A DNA stretch of 64,000 bases. Source: Thermoplasmata archaeon. GTDB taxonomy: Archaea > Thermoplasmatota > Thermoplasmata > Sysuiplasmatales > Sysuiplasmataceae. The notes beneath the pieces are model-generated. The model was given only the letters and a program-made list of their open reading frames with translations. It ran no database searches and was not told the origin of the DNA. The position numbers and the translations under genes are program-made. Each line of letters begins with the position of its first letter. Position 1 is the first letter of the stretch. Of this stretch, positions 34,373 through 43,419 are shown piece by piece. The stretch lies in the NCBI GenBank assembly GCA_021806165.1, contig JAJZXY010000005.1, forward strand, positions 1-64,000, in the 5' to 3' direction.

Positions 34373-36227
34373 AGGCACAGCACTGATCAAGGCGGGGCTG
34401 GAAATTCACCAGCAGCTGGAGACAGCCAAGCTGTTCTGCTCATGCCCGACAGACCTGAGTGAGGATTTTTCAGGCAGCGTCATCCGCAGGCTGCGCGTCT
34501 CGAGATCTGAGATGGGCGAGGTGGACGAGGCAGCCAGGCTCCAGACAGCGAAGAACGAGTCCTTCGAATACCAGATAACTCCCAACAGCTGCCTGGTCGA
34601 GCTGGATGAGGAGCCTCCGCATGAGCCCAACATGGACGCGGTGCGCACGGGCCTGGAGATGGCGCTGCTCCTCCACTCCTCCCCGATGGATGAGATTCAT
34701 TTCATGAGGAAGATAGTCGTGGACGGCTCCAACACGGCAGGCTTCCAGAGGACCGCACTCATCTCCCTTGGCGGCTACGTGGAGGTGGAGGGGAGGCGCA
34801 TCGGCATACAGAGCATCTGCTGCGAGGAGGACGCATGCAGGAAGATCGAACGCAGGGGGGACACGGTCGTTTACAGGCTGGACAGGCTCGGTGTCCCGCT
34901 GCTCGAGATAGCCACCGACCCGGACATTGACTCCCCTGAACTGCTCAAGGCCGCCGCCAGGAAGATTGGCATGCTCCTCAGGGCTACCGGGAGGGTGAAG
35001 AGGGGGATTGGTACGATTAGGGAGGATCTCAACATATCCATCCCGGGAGGTGCAAGGGTGGAGATCAAGGGAGTACAGGAGCTGGACATGCTCCCGGAGA
35101 TTGCAAGGAATGAGGCTGAAAGGCAGAAGAGGCTGGTCGAGGCGGCCGCAAGGCTGTCAGCCTCCCCGCACTCGGCCGGCGGAGGTTGGAAGGATATCAC
35201 ACCGCTCTTCTCATCAACGCATTCGCCTGTTATTGCGAAGGCTGTCAGGGGGGGCAGCATCATTGGCGGGACTGTTCTGAAGGGATACTCGGGCCTGCTA
35301 GCTCATGGGGGGAGGAGTGTCATAGGCACGGAGATTGCTCAGCGCCTGCGGGCGGTCGGCATACACGGCATACTCCACTCCGATGAACTGCCGGGATACG
35401 GCATAGGCGAGGAGGAGAAGAGGGCGATTGCAGTTGCTCTGGGGGCGGGGAAGGGAGATGCATTCGTCCTCTGTGCCGCGCCTGAGGGAAGGATGGAAAT
35501 GGCCATGCAGATCATATCCTCCAGGGCCGAAGAGGCTGTGAAGGGAGTGCCGGAGGAGACACGCGATGCCAGGGAGGACGGAGGGACTGCTTACAGCCGC
35601 CCCCTTCCTGGCAGGGCCAGGATGTATCCCGAGACCGACGTCGTCCCCATCAGGGTGGACAGCAGGCTGCTTGAGGAGATAGGAAGGAATCTGCCCGAAC
35701 CGTTCGAACTCCAGGCGTCAAGGATCGTCGAAGGCTTCGGCATACACAGCCAGCAGGCGGTCCAGATCGCGGAGGAGGGGTATGGTCAGCTCTTCCTTGA
35801 GACGGCAGGCAGGCACGGCAATGCGGCTGTTCTTGCCAGGCTGCTGCTCAACAACCTGCCGGAGGCCGAGAGGGCTTCAGGCAGGTCATTCCAGGGGCTT
35901 GATTTCATAGACGGCGTCATGGAGAAGCTTGCAGCAGGTGCATTCGCGAAGGAGGCTGTTCCGTCGCTCCTGGCATGCATGATCGAAGGGAAGGGTCTGG
36001 ACGAGTGCATTGCCTCCCTCGGCATCGCGGGTGTCGACAGGGACTCTGCGGCAGCGGTCATTTCAAGGATTGTCTCGGAGCACATGGACATCGTCGCCGA
36101 AAGGAGGGAGGGTTCAGTCAGCCCGCTGATGGGGCTTGCCATGAAGGAGCTCCGCGGGAAGCTGGACGGCAGGGAGATAAGCCAGATGCTCACCGCCGAG
36201 GTGAAGAGGCGCCTCGCCTCCCCCTGA
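34362..36227 (+). CDS. gatE: Glutamyl-tRNA(Gln) amidotransferase subunit E
   Basis: A 621-residue GatB-family subunit specific to archaea. It activates Glu-tRNA(Gln) with ATP and transfers ammonia from GatD. Seen: ALIKAGLEIHQQLETAKLFCSC at the start, SFEYQITPNSCLVELDEEPP, RTALISLGGYVEVEG, VYRLDRLGVPLLEIATDPD, IREDLNISIPGGARVEIKG. The middle (about 290-430) is the AspRS-like insertion unique to GatE, and the C-terminal YqeY-like helical tail follows. ATG 34362 is chosen over the longer frame because of the family start and the strong ribosome binding site. Confidence 0.95.
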   Translation: MVSEGTALIKAGLEIHQQLETAKLFCSCPTDLSEDFSGSVIRRLRVSRSEMGEVDEAARLQTAKNESFEYQITPNSCLVELDEEPPHEPNMDAVRTGLEMALLLHSSPMDEIHFMRKIVVDGSNTAGFQRTALISLGGYVEVEGRRIGIQSICCEEDACRKIERRGDTVVYRLDRLGVPLLEIATDPDIDSPELLKAAARKIGMLLRATGRVKRGIGTIREDLNISIPGGARVEIKGVQELDMLPEIARNEAERQKRLVEAAARLSASPHSAGGGWKDITPLFSSTHSPVIAKAVRGGSIIGGTVLKGYSGLLAHGGRSVIGTEIAQRLRAVGIHGILHSDELPGYGIGEEEKRAIAVALGAGKGDAFVLCAAPEGRMEMAMQIISSRAEEAVKGVPEETRDAREDGGTAYSRPLPGRARMYPETDVVPIRVDSRLLEEIGRNLPEPFELQASRIVEGFGIHSQQAVQIAEEGYGQLFLETAGRHGNAAVLARLLLNNLPEAERASGRSFQGLDFIDGVMEKLAAGAFAKEAVPSLLACMIEGKGLDECIASLGIAGVDRDSAAAVISRIVSEHMDIVAERREGSVSPLMGLAMKELRGKLDGREISQMLTAEVKRRLASP

Positions 36228-36804
36228 GCCTGCACCTGTAGAGCGTCAGTCTTTCAAAATCCAGGCTCAGCCCGGCGCACTCCTCGAAGGACCATGCGGA
36301 AGCCTTCTCCTTCAGCATCGCCGTATCGCCCAGCGAGCTTGCCACAAGCAGCACCGCACCATCCTGCTCAAGCAGCCTTTCGGCGCTCTCCAGCAGCCTC
36401 AGCGATATCTCCACTCCCGAGGGGCCACCTGTCAGCTGCCTGTCCGGATGGTCCCCGTCGGGCAGGTACGGCGGGTTGAATGCAATGAGGCTGAACCTGC
36501 AGCGGAATGCATCCAGCAGGTTGCAGCGGACGTGTGCAATGTCGGCACCGTTCGCATCCGCATTGGCCCTCGCATCCTCAAGCGCGGCGGGGTCGGTGTC
36601 TGCGGCAACGACATCATACCCCTTCAGTGCTGCGGCTATGCCGATTATGCCGCTCCCTGTCCCCACGTCCGCAAAGAGCCCTCCACCCCTCCCGATGGAT
36701 TTGAGGAGGAGGATGGAATCCTCCGCCGGGAAGTAGGAGTTGCTCCATTCTGTGATGATGACGCCCTCAATTTCCAGTTCCGCTCTCCCCCCGCTCTGCC
36801 GCAT
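36190..36804 (-). CDS. HemK-like (MTQ2/PrmC-type) methyltransferase
   Basis: A 204-residue SAM methyltransferase that by family methylates the GGQ glutamine of the release factor aRF1. Motif I is ADVGTGSGIIGIAAAL, the acidic strand is VVAADTDP, and the catalytic LIAFNPPYLPDGD carries the NPPY motif. The short, one-domain form is typical of archaea and eukaryotic Mtq2. Its 3' end overlaps gatE by 38 bases on the opposite strand, and its 5' end overlaps the START-like gene by 38 bases. Confidence 0.85.
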   Translation of the reverse strand: MRQSGGRAELEIEGVIITEWSNSYFPAEDSILLLKSIGRGGGLFADVGTGSGIIGIAAALKGYDVVAADTDPAALEDARANADANGADIAHVRCNLLDAFRCRFSLIAFNPPYLPDGDHPDRQLTGGPSGVEISLRLLESAERLLEQDGAVLLVASSLGDTAMLKEKASAWSFEECAGLSLDFERLTLYRCRLRGRRGASSPRR

Positions 36805-37219
36805 ACTCGCGGAGGTGTCCTTCCAGATCCTCCCTGAACTCCCTCACAATCCTCCCCCTGACGAAAGGGAGGGAGAAAAGGAGCCTGAATATCCCCTGCG
36901 GCCTGAGATCGACCTCCACCGATGCCTCGGCCATGTCCTCCCCGCTGAAGGTGTATCTCCCCTTCGCCTTCCAGACGCGGCTGTCGGAGGTGAATTCTAT
37001 CCTGTCCGGGGGGAGGAGGTGCACATCGGTCCTGTCCACGAACCTGATCGGCCTGGTGAATGTGTCCTCGAGCCTGATGCGCTCCCCCTCCCTGGATACC
37101 ACCCTCCTCGTCACTTTCGAGAAGCTCCTGTCATCTATCACCCCGTCGGTGTAGTCAGACCACCAGGCAAAGAGTGAACGCCCCGTCCCGGGCACTCTTC
37201 CCGCAGCCGTTATGATCAT
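36767..37219 (-). CDS. START/SRPBCC-fold protein
   Basis: A 150-residue protein with the ligand-binding SRPBCC fold: N-terminal strand, FAWWSDYTDGV helix segment, long beta sheet (GERIRLEDTF, DRIEFTSDSRVWKAKGRYTF) and C-terminal helix VREFREDLEGHLREYAAERG. No catalytic residues are recognisable; such proteins bind hydrophobic ligands. It lies in a minus-strand run with zinc and HAD genes, with short overlaps that suggest co-transcription. Confidence 0.65.
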   Translation of the reverse strand: MIITAAGRVPGTGRSLFAWWSDYTDGVIDDRSFSKVTRRVVSREGERIRLEDTFTRPIRFVDRTDVHLLPPDRIEFTSDSRVWKAKGRYTFSGEDMAEASVEVDLRPQGIFRLLFSLPFVRGRIVREFREDLEGHLREYAAERGESGTGN

Positions 37220-37229
37220 AGCCCTGCGC

Positions 37230-37859
37230 TCAACCCTGGTTCCAGGCTTCCCTGCTCCTCCTGTCGAAATTCTCCCTCATCATTCTGGCATAGACGCGCA
37301 CAATGTCCTTCGCCTCCGCTCCACCCCTCTCCAGGAGCCGCTCGTTTGTCTTGATCTTGGTGATGACGGCATCCCCCCTGTCCGTGCCTATGATGTCGCC
37401 GATGGAGAACTCCTCCTCCGGCTCAGCCTCCACCCTGACGGAGAGCGTCTTCGCCCCGAGGTTGACTGAAACCCTCACAATGCTCTTTGTCATAGACTTG
37501 GCCCATATCGTCCTTATCTCCGAGCCCCTGGCGCTGTCCCTCCTGCCCACGTCCGTGTCGACGGCCGTCACAACCCCCCTCTCGTCTCCCAGGTAGATGT
37601 CCTCCCCCTTCTGGATGACCTCGTCGGCGAAGACCCTGGTCCTTCCCTTCCTGGATACGCCCTCATCACTCAGGACATAGCTGGTTTCGACCAGCCTCTC
37701 CTCCTCCATTATTATCTTTTTCACATGCCCGCATTCGCTGCACCTGACGGTGTATTCCAGCCCCTCCCTGCCGACGCCCTTCTGTATGTGCACGATTGCA
37801 TGCTCCGTGGCCTCTCCGCATATGCTGCAGTCAATTTCCATGTCTTCGTTTGAACTCAT
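37230..37859 (-). CDS. HVO_0476-family zinc protein
   Basis: A 209-residue archaeal protein. The N-terminus has two CxxC pairs (DCSICGE and RCSECGH) forming a zinc ribbon; the rest is beta-rich with repeated short strands (VVTAVDTDVGRR, EFSIGDIIGTDRGDAVIT). This matches the euryarchaeal HVO_0476 family, whose role is not known but is probably linked to information processing. ATG 37859 overlaps the stop of the HAD gene (ATGA), which supports this start. Confidence 0.72.
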   Translation of the reverse strand: MSSNEDMEIDCSICGEATEHAIVHIQKGVGREGLEYTVRCSECGHVKKIIMEEERLVETSYVLSDEGVSRKGRTRVFADEVIQKGEDIYLGDERGVVTAVDTDVGRRDSARGSEIRTIWAKSMTKSIVRVSVNLGAKTLSVRVEAEPEEEFSIGDIIGTDRGDAVITKIKTNERLLERGGAEAKDIVRVYARMMRENFDRRSREAWNQG

Positions 37860-38521
37860 TTCCTGTCCCACTCCTTCAGGCAGTCGAGTATGCCCGTGAG
37901 GTCCCTTCCCCTCACCGTGTAGTCCGCCTCCTCCTCTACCTCCCTCTGGGCTGGATTGAATGCTATGCCCATGTGCGTATTCCTGAACAGTGGAATGTCT
38001 GTGGCTGTGTCACCGACCGAGGCACATTCATCCATCCGCACGCCCAGCATGGACATCACCTCCCTTGCGCTCTCCCCCTTGTCCCTTATCCTGACCCGGA
38101 GTATCCCCTCCCCTGTAAGCCGTCCGCCCGCATCGCAGGCAAGGCCGTTTGCAAGTGCAAGGTCTATGCCCGTCTCCGCCCTCACCCTGTCTGCAAGTAT
38201 GTCTATGCCGCCGCTTATGATCGCCGTCCTGACGCCTTCCCTCTTCAGCTCCCTGACTGTTTCCTTCGCCCCCGCCATCAGAGGCACACGGTCAAGTATG
38301 CTCCTCAGATCGTCTATGGAAACATCGCTCTTCCTGCTCTTCCACAGGCCGACGTCGCTGCGTATGAATTCCATCTCGTCTATATCCCCCCTCGAAAAGC
38401 GCCTGAAGTTCTCTTCGTTGCTGACCCTGAAATGGTCATGCACCGAAACCCACGAACTGACAGTGTCTGCGAGGACGCCGTCCATGTCAAAGAGGACGAG
38501 CCTCGGTCCCTGAACAGTCAT
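37856..38521 (-). CDS. HAD-superfamily phosphatase (SerB-like)
   Basis: A 221-residue hydrolase. Motif I LFDMDGVLAD with nucleophile and acid Asp residues, motif II TAIISGGID, a Lys in the DKGESAREV helix, and motif IV SVGDTATDIPLF. Between them is an alpha-helical C1 cap like phosphoserine phosphatase. It is translationally coupled to the zinc gene downstream. The substrate is likely a small phosphomonoester such as phosphoserine. Confidence 0.82.
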   Translation of the reverse strand: MTVQGPRLVLFDMDGVLADTVSSWVSVHDHFRVSNEENFRRFSRGDIDEMEFIRSDVGLWKSRKSDVSIDDLRSILDRVPLMAGAKETVRELKREGVRTAIISGGIDILADRVRAETGIDLALANGLACDAGGRLTGEGILRVRIRDKGESAREVMSMLGVRMDECASVGDTATDIPLFRNTHMGIAFNPAQREVEEEADYTVRGRDLTGILDCLKEWDRK

Positions 38522-38536
38522 CTCACTTCCACCCCT

Positions 38537-39598
38537 TCAGCGGTTCATCCGCTTCTCGATCTCACTCTCATCCTGCTTGACGCGCCTCTCCTCCTTCCAG
38601 TTGTAGCTCTTGTTGAGCAAAACCATCGTCCCGCTGACCGCAACTAGTATTATGATGAGCGCAACGATGACAAGAGAATGGTCCAGGTCCAGATTTCCTA
38701 TGAAGCCCGGTATGGTGAAGGGCGTGCTCCTTGTAAGCGAAGGCAGTGTGAAATTGAGGTATGAAGTTTTTGCCGGCGTTACAAGGACGGAGCTCTGGCC
38801 CGGGGAGTAGCCGCCCCCCTGGACGCTGACTGTGTAGGTGCCCTGCGTAAGGTTGGTGAAATAGTAGACTCCCTGTGCATTCGTCTTTGTGTGCAGGACA
38901 GTCCCCGGCCCCTGCAGCGTCACGTTGGCATCAGACAGCGGGGAGTTCCTCCCGTTCTGGGACACTGAGTTCACCACGCCTGTGAGTATGCCAAGCGTCG
39001 GCTGGAGCGTGAGGTTGAACCACTCCACGCCTCCCGACACAACCGTGACATTGATGCCGGCGCTCAGGTATCCGGACCTCGCGGCGGAGAGGTTGTATGT
39101 GCCGCTGGGGACGTCGGCAAAGGAGTATGCGCCCAGCGGGGCGGTGGAGAGCGTCTGGAAGGAGGTCAGCTGGTTGGCCAGCCTCACGGTGGCGTTTATC
39201 ACAGGAATGCGCCCGGTTGTGACGAAGCCCGAAATGTTCCCCTTGAGCTGTGTCATGGTGAAGCGCACCGTGATGTTGCCTGACAGGGTATCCACCCTGT
39301 ACGTGGCATTGGCAAGGTAGCCCTGGGTGGATGCTGTCACGCTGTAATTCCCCGGGGAGAGCGGATCGGAGGTGTATGAGCCGTTGATGCCGGTGTAGCC
39401 GTAGTAGGTGATGGTGGTGTAATTGGTGGTGTTGCTTATCTCGATTTTGACATTCATCATCCCGGTGCCGCTGTCATCAACCACGTAAGCTGTTATTGTG
39501 TGGTTCTGCGGCGCTGCGGCTGAGGCGGCCCCTGCGATTGCCGACAGGGGCAGAATAATGAGCATAAGCGCTGCGGCGCACGCCAGAAACCTATTCAT
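38537..39598 (-). CDS. Surface protein with carboxypeptidase-regulatory-like repeats
   Basis: A 353-residue exported protein. Signal peptide FLACAAALMLIILPLSAIAG; three or more transthyretin-like beta repeats each with the pattern G-x-Y-x-F or GxYxxxxLxPGxYxVT (SYTSDPLSPGNYSVTAS, AYSFADVPSGTYNLSAA, VYYFTNLTQGTYTVSVQ); C-terminal membrane anchor LVIVALIIILVAVSGTMVLL and a charged cytosolic tail. Such domains are structural or bind peptides at the cell surface. ATG 39598 is preferred; ATG 39610 is possible. Confidence 0.82.
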   Translation of the reverse strand: MNRFLACAAALMLIILPLSAIAGAASAAAPQNHTITAYVVDDSGTGMMNVKIEISNTTNYTTITYYGYTGINGSYTSDPLSPGNYSVTASTQGYLANATYRVDTLSGNITVRFTMTQLKGNISGFVTTGRIPVINATVRLANQLTSFQTLSTAPLGAYSFADVPSGTYNLSAARSGYLSAGINVTVVSGGVEWFNLTLQPTLGILTGVVNSVSQNGRNSPLSDANVTLQGPGTVLHTKTNAQGVYYFTNLTQGTYTVSVQGGGYSPGQSSVLVTPAKTSYLNFTLPSLTRSTPFTIPGFIGNLDLDHSLVIVALIIILVAVSGTMVLLNKSYNWKEERRVKQDESEIEKRMNR

Positions 39599-39707
39599 GG
39601 CCCTACTCACTATCCCGGAGGCGCTATATTAATGATGGTCGACCCGTGCATTGCGACGGCCACCATCTGCCAACAGTTATTAACGGCTAGGTTTTCTGGA
39701 AACAGAG

Positions 39708-40058
39708 GTGAATTGCGTGATTAAGGGTATAGGTGATGCGGCAGTGATGGTAACAGACGGCAAAAAGTCCGCTGAATGGTACGGCGAAAAACTGGGCTTC
39801 AAGGTATTTTCATCAGAGGGACACTGGATAACAGTCGGACCCGAGAATGCCACGACCGTGCTGCACCTTTGCGAGGGAAAGCTCGAGCCCGGGAACACAG
39901 GCATAGGGCTGCTGGTCGACGATGTGCAGAAGACATTCGATGAGCTGAGCGCTAAAGGTGTGGAGTTCACAAAGAAGCCCGCCGACGAGGGCTGGGGCAT
40001 CTACGCGATGTTCAAGGACCCCGACGGCAACGAGTTCTGGCTTACGCCTCAGGCATGA
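39708..40058 (+). CDS. VOC-superfamily (glyoxalase-like) protein
   Basis: A 116-residue protein with the paired beta-alpha-beta-beta-beta repeats of the vicinal oxygen chelate fold. It has KKSAEWYGEKLGFKV in repeat one and the FKDPDGNEFWLTP end in repeat two, a hallmark of this family. Metal ligands would be a His/Glu set (EGHW, LHLCEG, NEFW). The start is GTG 39708 or 39717. A TATA-like AGTTATTAACG lies near 39675-39685. Substrate unknown. Confidence 0.78.
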   Translation: MNCVIKGIGDAAVMVTDGKKSAEWYGEKLGFKVFSSEGHWITVGPENATTVLHLCEGKLEPGNTGIGLLVDDVQKTFDELSAKGVEFTKKPADEGWGIYAMFKDPDGNEFWLTPQA

Positions 40059-40095
40059 TTTCTGCAGTCTGCAGCAAACCGGTTACACAAACCAT

Positions 40096-40653
40096 TTAAT
40101 CCCCGTCCTCCCCCTTCGGAAGGATCTTTTCAGCAATAAAATCCCTGAACTGCCTGCCGTCGCGAGTCCTCGCCCTGACTGTAAACCTCAGCTTTACTCC
40201 GTCGATGGAGAAGCTGATGTAAGGCACGTAGTTGTATGTCGGAAGCGAGGCCGATGCTCCGGGCATGTATCCGAGGGCGCCCTCGTTTATTGTTGTCAGT
40301 CCTGCAAGGTCAGGGTCTTCTATCTCCATGTAGGTGAATGTCTTCGTCTCCCCTCCCTTCCTCCTCTCTATCCTGTCGTCATAGAATGTTATTGTCCCCC
40401 TGCGGACTGCCACCAGCGCTACCGGTACGAGAAAAATCGAAAAGATTCCCCAGAGGACTGCTGCCGGCTGTATGAATGTGATGAAGAATCCGCCTCCAGT
40501 CCTGTACCTGGAAGTCAGAAGGACCAGGCCGGCGACCAGGACTCCCACTGCGGCGTAGAACAGGACTATGCCCCCCATCAGCTTCAGTGTGAAACCTGTC
40601 CTGTAGACTGGTGTGTTTAACGCCGCTGTGCCCGAATCTGCCGAACTGCCCAT
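40096..40653 (-). CDS. Membrane protein with PH-like C-terminal domain
   Basis: A 185-residue protein not assigned to a named family. Two transmembrane helices (IVLFYAAVGVLVAGLVLL and VLWGIFSIFLVPVALVAV) are followed by a cytosolic beta-rich domain (ITFYDDRIERRKGG, FTYMEIEDPDLAGL, LRFTVRARTRDGRQFRDFIA) similar to bacterial PH-like domains. It lies just downstream of alaS on the same strand. Confidence 0.6.
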   Translation of the reverse strand: MGSSADSGTAALNTPVYRTGFTLKLMGGIVLFYAAVGVLVAGLVLLTSRYRTGGGFFITFIQPAAVLWGIFSIFLVPVALVAVRRGTITFYDDRIERRKGGETKTFTYMEIEDPDLAGLTTINEGALGYMPGASASLPTYNYVPYISFSIDGVKLRFTVRARTRDGRQFRDFIAEKILPKGEDGD

Positions 40654-40713
40654 ACTGCTCTTCGCTCCTGCGGCCCCCGGGCGCTTCCCGTCCGGTTCAG
40701 GCGCCCTCCGCCG

Positions 40714-43383
40714 TCATGCCTTCAGCTCATTCTCGATAAAAGACCTTATTCCCTTCTCGTCCACCCTGCCCAGAACTCCCTGGGCGAATGAGTCACGCCC
40801 TCCACCCGTACCGCCGAACTCAGCATTGAGCTTCCTGAGCAGATCGCCGCAGTCTGCCTTTGCCGAGCCGCTCCTCCCGACCATTACCTGCTTCCCCTCC
40901 GTGGAGAAGAGGACTGCAACCACGTCGCCCGACACCTTTGCAGTGAGCGCTCGCATCATCGTGCGCATTGTTTCTGCGCTTCCGTCTATACCCTTGACAA
41001 TCACTGCCGTGCCGGCGCCGCCTCTCCCTCCAAGCAGTTCGCGCGCCCTGGCATCCAGCTCCTCCAGCTCCTTCTCCTGCAGCTTCCTGCGCAGCCGCCT
41101 CACCTCTGCCGCAGTTCCCCTGACGGCGTCAGCAATGTGCCCGGCGTCGGAGCTCACAGCCTCCCTGATGTCTGCAATCGCGGCCGCCTGCCTCTGGAAG
41201 AGTCGCATTGCGGGCATGCCCGCCACAAACTCAATCCTCACAACGCCATCCTGTATCCTCTGTGTCTGGAGTATCTTGACAGTCCCTATTTCGCCTGTTC
41301 GCTCGCAGTGCGTGCCTGCGCACGCCTCCACATCCCATCCGTCGATTGTCACGACCCTGATGTCCTTGCCTGGCACCACCCCTCCCTGGTAGAGTCTGAA
41401 GCCGTATCTCCCCTCGGCCGTAATCCTGTCCATGACCTCGACGCTTATCTTCCTGTCCTCGAACACCACCGCATTGACCCTCTCCTCCATGTCTGCAATC
41501 TCCGCCGGTGTAAGCTGGGCATAGTGGGTGATGTCGAGCCTGGACACCTCGCTCTGCTTGTGGGCTCCGGCCTGCCAGACGTGGTTTCCGAGCGACTTCC
41601 TGGCGGCGGCTATCATGACATGCGTTGCGGTGTGGTGCCTCATCAGGTTGAGCCTGCGCTCGCGGTCCACCGAGCATGAAACTATCTCCCCCTCCCTGAA
41701 TCCCCTCCCCTCGAACTCGTGGACTATTATGTTGCCGCTGAGTTGCACATTGGTGACCCTCCTGCCCTCTATGTAGCCTGTGTCGGGGTCCTGTCCCCCT
41801 CCCTCTGGGTAGAAATATGTCTCGTCAAGCACAACAGTCCCCGCAGAGCAGTGGAGGACCTTGGCCTTGAATTCAGTCCTGTACTGGTCCTTGTAGTATG
41901 CCCTCACCGTGCCCTTCACCGATGATGGTATGTCGAAATGCGCCTCCTCGACCCCATTCTGGGCACCCGAGTGCCTTTCCGCAATCCTCGCATAGAAGTC
42001 ATCCGGTATCTCCACCCTGTGTTTCGCGAATTCAGCCACCTGCTCGGGGCTGAGGCCCTGCGACTCATACAGCTCCATGAGCTGCTCGACGCTCATGCCC
42101 TCATCCCTGCCCAGCGACGATTCCATCCTTGCAACCAGGGAGCGGCCGCGGGAGAGCGTATCGCTGTACTTGTCCTGCTCCACGTCCACTAGCCTGACTA
42201 TGTCATCCCTCTCCTCCGCAAGCTCGGGGAAATCCCTGTTCCAGTACCTTATCTGCCTGTCAACGATCTCGGACAGCCTCATCTTTGCGCCAAGGTTCTC
42301 CAGTGACCTGATGCCCCTCCTTATCAGAAGCCTGGAGAAATAGCCTGCCTTTATGTTGGAAGGCATCACACCGTCGTGCAGCATGAATGAAAGCGCCCTG
42401 GTATGGTCAAGGAGCACGTAGAGATTCTCGAGCGGGAGGAGCCTCCTGAGCAGCTCCTCAATAGACAGACCCATGTTCTTCGACACAGTCTCCCTGATCT
42501 CCCTTATCGCCCCCGGCGTCTTCGCATCCATCAGCCCCGCGACCCTGCTGTATTCGGAGAGCACCTTCTCATCAGTCTCTATGCCAAGCTCCTCCTTGAG
42601 CCCTGCAAGCAGGTCCATAAACACCGCTTCGTATGCAGAGGGCGAGCCCTGTGAAACCCATGTCAGCCTCTCCAGTCCGTACCCCGTGTCCACAACCTTC
42701 ATGGGCATGGGTTCGAGCCTGCCGTTCTCATCCCTGTACTGCATGAAGACAAGTGTCGCCACCTCGCTCCCCTTCACATCTACGGAGAGGCAGGGGCCGG
42801 CATTGCCTCCGCCGGCCCACTCCTCCTCCTTGTATGATATGAGCTCCTCGTCCACGCCCAGGCTCTTCACCAGATAGTCCTGGCAGAGCTCGACAGTCCT
42901 GTCCTTGAAGTAGACAAACCGCCCAGCTGTGTTGAATGCTGTGTGCGTCATCATCTCAAACATGGTGAAGTGCCTGCCGGTCTTGCCCACGTTGTCGACA
43001 TCGTTGAACCTGACGCATGGCTGCGACATAGTCAGCGGGTTTGCCGGCGGCTTTACGGAACCGTTTATCACCCAGGGCTGGAAATCATATATCGAGGCCT
43101 GGACGAAGAAGACGTCATTCCTCCACCTGGCTGCAATGGGGTACCTCCTTGTCCTGGTGTGCCCATGCCTTTCCATGAAAGACATGAAGTCCTCCCTCAT
43201 GTCGTTGATGCCCAGCCTCTTCTTCATCGGGCTGTCGCCAAGGAAGGTGTAGTCCACGCAAGGCGGCTCCCCGCAGTATTCACTGCTTCCAAGCGTCCAG
43301 AAAGGGGTGCCGCAGCTCCTGCAGAGCCTGCGGGTGAACGACTTTTCCCTGAAGTACCCTATATCGAACTCCTTTGCGTCCAT
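40714..43383 (-). CDS. alaS: Alanyl-tRNA synthetase
   Basis: An 889-residue archaeal-type class II synthetase. The N-terminus has the archaeal Cys motif CRSCGTPFWTLG with a second pair YCGEPPC. Aminoacylation core: RYPIAARWRNDVFFVQAS, HFTMFEMMTHTAFN. The editing domain shows RHHTATHVM (HxxxH) and ACAGTHCERTGEIG. The C-terminal DHHA1 domain ends with GGTGGGRDSFAQGV. A TATA-like GAATAATATG lies at about 43416-43425. Length is normal for archaea. Confidence 0.96.
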   Translation of the reverse strand: MDAKEFDIGYFREKSFTRRLCRSCGTPFWTLGSSEYCGEPPCVDYTFLGDSPMKKRLGINDMREDFMSFMERHGHTRTRRYPIAARWRNDVFFVQASIYDFQPWVINGSVKPPANPLTMSQPCVRFNDVDNVGKTGRHFTMFEMMTHTAFNTAGRFVYFKDRTVELCQDYLVKSLGVDEELISYKEEEWAGGGNAGPCLSVDVKGSEVATLVFMQYRDENGRLEPMPMKVVDTGYGLERLTWVSQGSPSAYEAVFMDLLAGLKEELGIETDEKVLSEYSRVAGLMDAKTPGAIREIRETVSKNMGLSIEELLRRLLPLENLYVLLDHTRALSFMLHDGVMPSNIKAGYFSRLLIRRGIRSLENLGAKMRLSEIVDRQIRYWNRDFPELAEERDDIVRLVDVEQDKYSDTLSRGRSLVARMESSLGRDEGMSVEQLMELYESQGLSPEQVAEFAKHRVEIPDDFYARIAERHSGAQNGVEEAHFDIPSSVKGTVRAYYKDQYRTEFKAKVLHCSAGTVVLDETYFYPEGGGQDPDTGYIEGRRVTNVQLSGNIIVHEFEGRGFREGEIVSCSVDRERRLNLMRHHTATHVMIAAARKSLGNHVWQAGAHKQSEVSRLDITHYAQLTPAEIADMEERVNAVVFEDRKISVEVMDRITAEGRYGFRLYQGGVVPGKDIRVVTIDGWDVEACAGTHCERTGEIGTVKILQTQRIQDGVVRIEFVAGMPAMRLFQRQAAAIADIREAVSSDAGHIADAVRGTAAEVRRLRRKLQEKELEELDARARELLGGRGGAGTAVIVKGIDGSAETMRTMMRALTAKVSGDVVAVLFSTEGKQVMVGRSGSAKADCGDLLRKLNAEFGGTGGGRDSFAQGVLGRVDEKGIRSFIENELKA

Positions 43384-43419
43384 CTGATTCAGCTGATGTT
43401 GATTGAAGCAATGCTCATA